Assembly: GCA_002396885.1 (NCBI GenBank)
Contig: DGXY01000139.1
Span: forward strand, 1 to 28,096
Source: Akkermansiaceae bacterium UBA5020
GTDB taxonomy: Bacteria > Verrucomicrobiota > Verrucomicrobiia > Verrucomicrobiales > DEV007
Length of the DNA: 28,096 nt
Reading direction: 5' to 3'
The position numbers and the translations under genes were made by a program. The notes beneath the pieces were generated by a model. The model saw only the letters and a program-made list of their open reading frames with translations, was not told the origin of the DNA and did not search any database. Positions 23,363 to 28,096 of this stretch are shown here, in pieces; the stretch's first letter is position 1, and each line of letters starts with the position of its first letter.

Positions 23363-23791
23363 TCAAATCCCATACCCCACCATCGCGTCAGCGACGTCGG
23401 GACGGACGAGGTCTTCTAGGCTCGTTTCGCGAAATTTTCGATTGGTCGACTCGCCGGCTTCGGCGAGGCAGCGCTGGATCCCGCGGGATCCGGGGAAATC
23501 GGGATAACCCTTCGTCTCGAGAAACTGAAGCAGCTCCCCATCGACCGCCTCGACGATCTCGGCCACGGAGATAAGCCGACTTTCCTTCCCAAGACGATAA
23601 CCGCCCCCGATGCCGCGTTTGCTCCGGAGGAGACCGGCCCGCTTGAGGACGAGGAGGATCTGCTCGAGGAATTTGATGGGGATCCTCCCGCCTTCGGCCA
23701 ACTCCTGCGCCTGAAGGGTGCGATCCGGCGGCAAGGTCGCAAGGATCGCCATGGCGCGGAGGGCGTAGTCGGCTTTTTTGGAGAACTGCAT
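23363..23791 (-). CDS. Rrf2-family transcriptional regulator lacking the Fe-S cysteines
   Basis: The 142-aa protein has the Rrf2 winged helix-turn-helix: MQFSKKADYALRAMAILA, IPIKFLEQILLVLKRAGLLRSKRGIGGGYRLGK and ISVAEIVEAVDGEL. Fe-S Rrf2 proteins such as IscR have three spaced Cys near residues 90-105. Here only Cys108 is present in that region (PGSRGIQRCLAEAGE), so cluster sensing is unlikely and another ligand or redox state must be used, if any. The gene starts 18 bp after the 87-aa gene on the same strand and is probably co-transcribed. A palindrome at 24091-24129 upstream of the pair could be its operator. Confidence 0.92.
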   Translation of the reverse strand: MQFSKKADYALRAMAILATLPPDRTLQAQELAEGGRIPIKFLEQILLVLKRAGLLRSKRGIGGGYRLGKESRLISVAEIVEAVDGELLQFLETKGYPDFPGSRGIQRCLAEAGESTNRKFRETSLEDLVRPDVADAMVGYGI

Positions 23792-23809
23792 CGGGCGGAT
23801 CGGGCAGGG

Positions 23810-24073
23810 TCAGGGCCGGTAATTGAAGAGTTGGCCGAGCTCGTAGACGGTCTTCTCACCCTCTTCTGCGGCGGGAACGGCGGTATTGAGCGCCTTCAAG
23901 ATCTTACGCTGGATGTTGATCGTGATGTATCGCCCCTTGCGCGCTTTCTGCACCTGTTTGTGGGTGAGTTGCTCGGTGCTCGCGGCGACCAAGGCGTGAT
24001 TCTCGATCCCGAGTTCGGTAAGAAGGGCGTCGAGAGGCTGGGGACCGAAATCGCGTTCCGGGGTGTCTTCCAT
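23810..24073 (-). CDS. Hypothetical protein, 87 aa, upstream of the Rrf2 gene
   Basis: Residues 12-60 (LDALLTELGIENHALVAASTEQLTHKQVQKARKGRYITINIQ, shown as landmarks LTELGIENHALV and LTHKQVQKARKGR) look helical with a helix-turn-helix-like, basic core. This resembles small DNA-binding-type proteins I recall from PVC genomes, but I cannot name a family. It has no signal peptide and no Cys. It is the first gene of a likely two-gene operon with the Rrf2 regulator, divergent from the dehydrogenase gene at 24153 with an 80-bp shared control region. The start at 24073 is ATG. Confidence 0.75.
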   Translation of the reverse strand: MEDTPERDFGPQPLDALLTELGIENHALVAASTEQLTHKQVQKARKGRYITINIQRKILKALNTAVPAAEEGEKTVYELGQLFNYRP

Positions 24074-24090
24074 GATGCGGGAAAAGGGGT

Positions 24091-24129
24091 GGGAAAGGGC
24101 GCAACTTGGGCCTTGAGTTCGCCCTTCCC
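24091..24129. promoter_or_regulatory. Imperfect palindrome in the divergent control region, possible operator
   Basis: The left arm (24091-24106, GGGAAAGGGCGCAACT) pairs with the right arm (24116-24129, AGTTCGCCCTTCCC) with two single-base bulges, around a 9-nt centre. It lies between the divergent starts of the 87-aa/Rrf2 genes and the dehydrogenase gene. It may bind the Rrf2 protein; that is inferred from position only. Confidence 0.4.
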
Positions 24130-24152
24130 CTCGCTAACCGTTGCCCCTCGCC

Positions 24153-25127
24153 ATGACAACCCGAATTTTGCTTTCCACCACCAGTTACCAGGATACCCCC
24201 GGCCCCCATCACGCCCTCCTCGAATCCCAAGGCTTCGAGATCGTCCGCGAACGCGGCCCTCTGCCCGAGAAGGCGATGCTGGAGCTCGCCGGTGAATTCG
24301 ACGCCTTCCTCTGCGGCGACGACGCCATCACCCGCGCCGTGATCGACCAATTTCATCCCCGGCTCAAGGTCATCAGCAAATACGGGATCGGTCTCGACAA
24401 GATCGACGTGGCCTACGCGACGGAGCAGAAGCTGCCAGTGCTGAACACGCCGGGCGTGAACCACACCACCGTGGCCGAGCACACCTTCGGCCTCCTCCTC
24501 GGGATCACGAAAAAGATCATCGAAAACGCCATCGAGGTTTCCGCCGGGAAATGGGTCGCGGGTTGGAAAAAACCGGTCGGACACGAGATTCTCGGCAGCA
24601 CCATGGGCATTATCGGCCTCGGCCGCATCGGCAAGGAAGTGGCGACGCGCGCGAAAGCCTTCGGCATGTCCGTGATCGCCTACGATCCCTATTTTGACGA
24701 AGCTTTCGCCGCCGAACATGGGGTGACACGCTGCGCGACGATGGATGAGGTCCTCCTCGGAGCCAATGTCGTGAGCCTCCACTGCTTCCTCGACGAGAAC
24801 ACGCGTGGGATGATCAACGCGGAGAAGATCGCGGAGATGAAGGACGGCGTCATCGTCCTGAACTGCGCCCGCGGCGAACTGGTCGAGACTGACGACATCG
24901 CCGCCGCCCTCGTCAGCGGCAAGGTCGGCGGCTACGGCGCCGACGTCCTCGACGAAGAGCCGCCCCGCGCCGGCCACCCGCTTTTCACCGCCCCGAACTG
25001 CGTCATCACCAGCCACATCGCCTCACGCACCTACGAGAGCGTGGAGCGACAGGCGATGCGGGCGACCCACAATCTGATCAACTACCTGAAGGGCGATCCG
25101 GATTTCATTCAGGCGAACAAGTTTTAA
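24153..25127 (+). CDS. D-2-hydroxyacid dehydrogenase, phosphoglycerate dehydrogenase-like
   Basis: The ATG at 24153 gives 324 aa. The NAD-binding Rossmann motif is GIIGLGRIG (152-160). The catalytic triad is in place: Arg240 in NCARGELV, Glu269 in DEEPP and His288 in TSHIASRT. The substrate loop KYGIGLDKID (76-85) matches phosphoglycerate dehydrogenases. The C-terminal ACT or ASB regulatory domain of SerA is absent, so it could be a short PGDH or a hydroxypyruvate/glyoxylate or sugar-acid reductase. A sugar kinase of KDG-kinase type follows on the same strand, which suggests carbohydrate acid metabolism rather than serine synthesis. The start has no Shine-Dalgarno sequence. Confidence 0.9.
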   Translation: MTTRILLSTTSYQDTPGPHHALLESQGFEIVRERGPLPEKAMLELAGEFDAFLCGDDAITRAVIDQFHPRLKVISKYGIGLDKIDVAYATEQKLPVLNTPGVNHTTVAEHTFGLLLGITKKIIENAIEVSAGKWVAGWKKPVGHEILGSTMGIIGLGRIGKEVATRAKAFGMSVIAYDPYFDEAFAAEHGVTRCATMDEVLLGANVVSLHCFLDENTRGMINAEKIAEMKDGVIVLNCARGELVETDDIAAALVSGKVGGYGADVLDEEPPRAGHPLFTAPNCVITSHIASRTYESVERQAMRATHNLINYLKGDPDFIQANKF

Positions 25128-25142
25128 GGGCCTTCGTTTGCA

Positions 25143-25200
25143 GGCACGCGGGAGCGTGCCCCTCCAGCGCTGCCGCGCCGACTGAGGACCTGGAGGGGCA
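25143..25200. repeat. Compound palindrome between dehydrogenase and kinase genes
   Basis: GGCACGC-GGGA-GCGTGCC (25143-25160) forms a 7-bp hairpin. It overlaps TGCCCCTCCAG (25157-25167), which pairs with CTGGAGGGGCA (25190-25200) over 11 bp. The two stems share bases and are mutually exclusive. It lies just after the dehydrogenase stop. It could be a REP-type element or an RNA switch in the dicistronic message; the 191-bp gap otherwise holds no gene. Confidence 0.75.
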
Positions 25201-25319
25201 AAACCTTCCGGCTCCGAAAACCCACCCGATGCGCGAACTGGTCTGAACCCGAATCCAGTCAACCCGGCCGGTTTCTTCGTTTTGACTTTCCGCCAACTCG
25301 ATTTTAACTCCCCGCCATC

Positions 25320-26417
25320 ATGCCACTCACGATCAAACCCGCCTCCGAAGTCGCCTACGATTGCCTTTCCATGGGCGAAGTCATGCTCCGCCTTGACCCG
25401 GGCGAGGGCCGCATCCACACCGCCCGCCAGTTCACGGCCTGGGAAGGCGGGGGCGAATACAACGTCACCCGAGGCCTCCGCCGCTGTTTCGGTCTCCGCG
25501 CCGGGGTGATCACCGCCTTCGCCGACAATCCGGTGGGGCGCCTCATCGAGGACTTCATTCTCCAGGGCGGGGTCGATACCCGTTTCATCCAGTGGAAAAA
25601 ATACGACGGGATCGGCCGCGACGTCCGTAATGGCCTGAATTTCACCGAGCGCGGCTTCGGAATCCGCGGCGCTGTCGGCTGCCCCGACCGCGCCAACACC
25701 GCCGCGAGCCAGATGAAACCTGGCGACTTCGACTGGGATGAGATTTTCGGCAAGCTCGGAGCCCGCTGGTTCCACACCGGAGGCATCTTCGCCGCGCTCA
25801 GCGAAACGACCGCCCAACTCACGATCGAGGCCTGCAAGGCGGCCCAGAAATACGGCACCATCGTCAGCTACGACCTCAATTACCGCCCCTCGCTCTGGAG
25901 CTCCATCGGCGGCCTCGCCAAAGCCCAGGAGGTGAACCGCGAGATCGCGAAATACGTCGATGTGATGATCGGCAACGAGGAGGACTTCACCGCTTCGCTC
26001 GGCTTCGAGGTCGAGGGCGTCGATGAGAACGTCCGCGGCATCGATGTGACGAACTTCAAAAAGATGATCGAGACGGCGGTGAAGGAATTCCCCAACTTCA
26101 AGGCCACCGCCACGACCCTCCGTGAGGTCCACACCGCGACGGTCAACGACTGGGCTGCGATCTGCTGGCACGACGGGAAATTCTACGAGTCGAACGCCTA
26201 CCCGAATCTTGAAATCATGGATCGCGTCGGCGGCGGCGACAGCTTCGCCTCCGGCCTGGTCTACGGCTTCCTCGATTCGAACGATCCGGAGAAAGCCATC
26301 CAGTATGGCGCGGCCCACGGAGCCCTCGCCATGACCACTCCCGGCGACACGACGATGGCTTCGCTCAGCGAGGTGACGAAAGTCGTCTCCGGCGGCGGCG
26401 CCCGCGTCGTCCGTTAA
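25320..26417 (+). CDS. PfkB-family carbohydrate kinase, 2-keto-3-deoxygluconate kinase-like
   Basis: The 365-aa protein shows the ribokinase/PfkB fold. MGEVMLRLDPGEGRIHTARQF opens the substrate lid region, WEGGGEYNVTRGLRRCFG (about 41-58) matches the first PfkB signature, and DRVGGGDSFASGL (from about 301) is the second signature with catalytic Asp307 and the GGGD anion hole. NYRPSLW is typical of KDG kinases (KdgK). KdgK phosphorylates 2-dehydro-3-deoxygluconate from pectin, alginate or glucuronate breakdown. It follows the dehydrogenase by 192 bp with a compound palindrome between. Substrate assignment is by resemblance; a 2-keto-gluconate or fructose kinase is possible. Confidence 0.88.
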   Translation: MPLTIKPASEVAYDCLSMGEVMLRLDPGEGRIHTARQFTAWEGGGEYNVTRGLRRCFGLRAGVITAFADNPVGRLIEDFILQGGVDTRFIQWKKYDGIGRDVRNGLNFTERGFGIRGAVGCPDRANTAASQMKPGDFDWDEIFGKLGARWFHTGGIFAALSETTAQLTIEACKAAQKYGTIVSYDLNYRPSLWSSIGGLAKAQEVNREIAKYVDVMIGNEEDFTASLGFEVEGVDENVRGIDVTNFKKMIETAVKEFPNFKATATTLREVHTATVNDWAAICWHDGKFYESNAYPNLEIMDRVGGGDSFASGLVYGFLDSNDPEKAIQYGAAHGALAMTTPGDTTMASLSEVTKVVSGGGARVVR

Positions 26418-26439
26418 AGTAGGAGCGGCTTCCCGCCGC
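26416..26439. repeat. REP-like element overlapping the kinase stop
   Basis: AAAGTAGGAGCGGCTTCCC begins at 26416 within the TAA stop; GCGGC (26425-26429) pairs with GCCGC (26435-26439). Its start resembles the palindrome arm at 17689 (AAGTAGAAGCGGC), suggesting one repeat family. Confidence 0.55.
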
Positions 26440-26451
26440 CTTTCTTCGGCT

Positions 26452-27216
26452 TCACACTTCGTTCCCGGTCGGCAGTTGCCCGAGTTCCTCTAGCACCGCA
26501 CGGACCCCTGCTTTTTCCGTTTCGAGGAAACTTTCGTCTTTCTCAAGGAGGACTTTCAGGATTTCAACGAGACGGGGATGACGTTCGCCATTCGCGATGA
26601 GGGAGTGGTGGACGAACTCGGGAAGGTCCTTGTAGAGAGGCACGTATCCCTCGGGAACCTCGACGCCCTCGGGTCTTTCGGGCGCGTCCTTGAAGCGGAA
26701 GGCGACGATGAGACGGCGGATAGGCTCGGGAGATCCGGTGGCATAAAAGAAGCCCCAGAGCATGTCCATGGTGTCGCGTTGGTCGAGAGGCATCTCGAGG
26801 ATCTTTTTGGTCTCCGCTTTCTGGTCCTCGTAGGCTTGGCCGAATTGTTCCTTGAGGAGGGTATCGGCCTCCTCCGTGCGGGAAAAGAGCATGGCCGTGT
26901 GCATGACCTGCATCCGCCCGGGCTCCAGACCGGCCAGGCCGGAATACCAGTCTGCGAGTTTCTCGCGGTTCTGGCGGATGAGTTGGCTGATAAAGGCGAT
27001 CAGGGCGGGTTTGGCGTGGTCATTGTCGAGAGTCCCGTCCTCCGCCCAATCCTTTAACTGGGGGATGAACCGGTCGGGCGTGGGATTCTCGTAGTAAAAT
27101 TCGAGCCAGTCTTTTTCCTCGACTCCCTCAGCCCCCGTTTCCTGTGCGGAAAGAGGGCAAATCAGGGTCAGGGGCACGAAAAAGAGGGAAAGGAGTCGCT
27201 GAAGAGGAAAGAACAT
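26452..27216 (-). CDS. Exported hypothetical protein, 254 aa
   Basis: The ATG at 27216 starts a signal peptide (MFFPLQRLLSLFFVPLTLICPLSAQ); longer in-frame starts add a hydrophilic leader and are rejected. The mature protein is largely alpha-helical and acidic, with segments such as LKDWAEDGTLDNDHAKPALIAFISQLI, MQVMHTAMLFSRTEEADTLL and LWGFFYATGSPEPIRRLI, reminiscent of TPR/HEAT-like helical repeat or scaffold proteins. I do not recognise a family. There are no Cys and no obvious catalytic motif. It is convergent with the kinase gene (34 bp gap) and divergent from rpsN. It is probably periplasmic. Confidence 0.75.
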   Translation of the reverse strand: MFFPLQRLLSLFFVPLTLICPLSAQETGAEGVEEKDWLEFYYENPTPDRFIPQLKDWAEDGTLDNDHAKPALIAFISQLIRQNREKLADWYSGLAGLEPGRMQVMHTAMLFSRTEEADTLLKEQFGQAYEDQKAETKKILEMPLDQRDTMDMLWGFFYATGSPEPIRRLIVAFRFKDAPERPEGVEVPEGYVPLYKDLPEFVHHSLIANGERHPRLVEILKVLLEKDESFLETEKAGVRAVLEELGQLPTGNEV

Positions 27217-27311
27217 GGGGAAGGGAAGCACAATTCGAGACGCTTTGACGAGCCGAATTGTTGAATTTCCACTTGAATCCTTGCCAGATGGCGTAAGATT
27301 CCCACCCCACC

Positions 27312-27581
27312 ATGGCAAAACAGAGTTGGATCACCCGAAACGCGCGCAAGGCACGCACCGTAGCAAAATACGCCAAGCTTCGTGCGAAGCTCAAGGCAGA
27401 AAAAGACTACGACGGTCTCACCATGCTTCCGCGTGATGCGAGCCCCACCCGCCTCGTCAATCGTTGCGAGGTGACCGGCCGTCGCCGCGGATTCCTCCGC
27501 CGTTTCAAGATGTCGCGGATCACGTTCCGTGAGATGGCTTCGCACGGGATGATTCCCGGTGTGACGAAATCCAGCTGGTGA
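27312..27581 (+). CDS. rpsN: 30S ribosomal protein S14
   Basis: The 89-aa protein is a near-textbook S14 of the zinc-free type: MAKQSWITRNARKARTVAKY at the start, RCEVTGRRRGFLRRFKMSRI in the core and a C-terminal FREMASHGMIPGVTKSSW. The Cys2-Cys2 zinc knuckle of the zinc-type S14 is missing; one Cys is present in NRCEVTGR. S14 binds 16S rRNA in the head of the small subunit. It stands alone, outside an spc-type operon, which is common in this phylum as far as I recall. A weak -10-like TAAGAT lies 13 bp before the ATG; there is no Shine-Dalgarno sequence. A strong terminator follows. Confidence 0.97.
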   Translation: MAKQSWITRNARKARTVAKYAKLRAKLKAEKDYDGLTMLPRDASPTRLVNRCEVTGRRRGFLRRFKMSRITFREMASHGMIPGVTKSSW

Positions 27582-27611
27582 TTGGTCTTTCCTGCCTGGC
27601 AAATCCCCCGG

Positions 27612-27640
27612 AAAGCGGAGTCTCGCGACTCCGCTTTTTT
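27612..27640 (+). terminator. Rho-independent terminator after rpsN
   Basis: AAAGCGGAGTC (27612-27622) and GACTCCGCTTT (27627-27637) form a perfect 11-bp stem with the loop TCGC and a run of six T ending at 27640. It is a strong intrinsic terminator, 30 bp after the rpsN stop. Confidence 0.95.
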
Positions 27641-27707
27641 ATTGCCCGGCGAGGCCCGCATCCCGGGGCGTAGTTGAAATTGCTCCGTCCAGACGCGATA
27701 CTGCCCC

Positions 27708-27962
27708 ATGCCTCTCTACGAATACATCACCACCGATCCCGAGAAAGGCTGCCGCATCTGCCAGAAAGGCTTCGAGCTGAGGCGCCCCGTGAGTCGGCCT
27801 CCGCTGGAGGCCTGTCCGCTCTGCCGCAATCCGGTCAAGAAGCTCGTGTCAAAGAGCGTCGCCTCGCCCAAAATCTCCAAGCCGCTGTCGGTGAGCGACG
27901 CCAAAAAGGCCGGGTTCACCGTGCTCGAAAAACGGGACCAAGGCACCTACGAGAAGCTCTGA
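27708..27962 (+). CDS. FmdB-type zinc ribbon protein
   Basis: The 84-aa protein starts MPLYEYITTDPEKGCRICQKGFE and has two Cys pairs, CRIC (15-18) and CPLC (36-39), in place of the usual CxxC...CxxC FmdB zinc ribbon. The C-terminal half (VKKLVSKSVASPKISKPL onward) is basic and likely flexible. FmdB-like proteins are annotated as putative regulators of formamidase/urea genes, but their role is mostly unknown; a metal or nucleic-acid-binding function is inferred. It has its own leader of about 65 bp after the rpsN terminator and no Shine-Dalgarno sequence. No formamidase gene is in the window. Confidence 0.85.
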   Translation: MPLYEYITTDPEKGCRICQKGFELRRPVSRPPLEACPLCRNPVKKLVSKSVASPKISKPLSVSDAKKAGFTVLEKRDQGTYEKL

Positions 27963-28006
27963 GCTTCCTCATCCAAGGTGCCCCACCCCTTCCTCAGAGA
28001 CCCCGC

Positions 28007-28096
28007 TCAGGGTTGTCCCGGCGTGGTGGCTTTCGGGATGATGAACAGCTTTCCGTCCTCGATCCTTAGGTCCTCGATGCGATCAAAAAACGCGGC
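28007..28096 (-). CDS. Partial CDS, C-terminal 29 residues, running off the right edge
   Basis: Read from the right edge on the - strand, the frame is open from 28096 to a TGA at 28007-28009. It encodes a tail containing FFDRIEDLRIEDGKLFIIP and ending KATTPGQP. The residue pattern (alternating hydrophobic and charged, then a Pro/Thr-rich end) looks like a real C-terminus. It is convergent with the FmdB gene (44 bp gap). The fragment is too short to assign a family. Confidence 0.6.
   Translation of the reverse strand, partial: AAFFDRIEDLRIEDGKLFIIPKATTPGQP

Noticed and set aside
27245..27299. Promoter for rpsN from TTGACG or TTGAAT with TAAGAT
   Set aside because: Spacing is wrong for TTGACG and too short (15 bp) for TTGAAT; TAAGAT alone is not enough.

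Overview
The window looks like chromosomal DNA of a high-GC bacterium of the phylum Verrucomicrobiota (PVC superphylum). This is inferred from gene content, not from a marker gene. The main evidence is two DUF1501 / DUF1549-DUF1553 gene pairs with CxxCH cytochrome motifs, a type expanded in Planctomycetota and Verrucomicrobiota. Supporting evidence is a ThuA-like secreted protein, an exported Gly-rich 'choice-of-anchor Q' beta-helix protein, a perfect TGTTC-N4-GAACA palindrome (the verrucomicrobial LexA box as I recall it), and start codons almost entirely without Shine-Dalgarno sequences. I see no phage, IS element, CRISPR array or plasmid signature.

Layout, left to right. Positions 1-2250 (+ strand) hold a Rieske ferredoxin, tRNA-Ser(GCU) followed by a 17-bp perfect palindrome, a membrane-anchored orphan response regulator and an unknown 131-aa protein. 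Three 84-bp tandem repeats lie at the convergent junction with a ThuA-like protein (2479-3468, -). A short Cys-tailed protein (3722-3886, +) may be read from a leaderless mRNA. The - strand then carries a GlnD-like protein whose HD domain has decayed, an Sfp-type phosphopantetheinyl transferase, a secreted beta-helix protein and a rhomboid protease. The gap between the rhomboid gene and a divergent exported helix-hairpin-helix protein (11174-11716, +) contains two LexA-like boxes exactly 60 bp apart. A LysE-type exporter (-) and a 53-aa membrane protein (+) with a canonical promoter and ribosome binding site follow.

From 23301 down to 12890 the - strand is one co-directional run: metallophosphoesterase, PSCyt1-DUF1549-DUF1553 protein, DUF1501 protein, NahK-like sugar kinase, a second DUF1549-DUF1553 protein and a second DUF1501 protein. 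The context suggests outer-compartment handling of polymers or sugars, with the kinase phosphorylating a released sugar, but no substrate can be read from the sequence. Next come a Cys-poor Rrf2 regulator with an 87-aa partner (-), a divergent D-2-hydroxyacid dehydrogenase and a KDG-kinase-like PfkB kinase (+), and an exported protein of unknown function (-). The window ends with rpsN (S14) and a strong terminator, an FmdB-type zinc ribbon protein, and the 3' end of a - strand gene that runs off the right edge.

Intergenic spaces repeatedly contain palindromic elements of a few related types (near 2249, 17689, 19288, 25143 and 26416), suggesting families of dispersed REP-like repeats. Most long ORFs opposite the genes listed here are high-GC shadows and are omitted.
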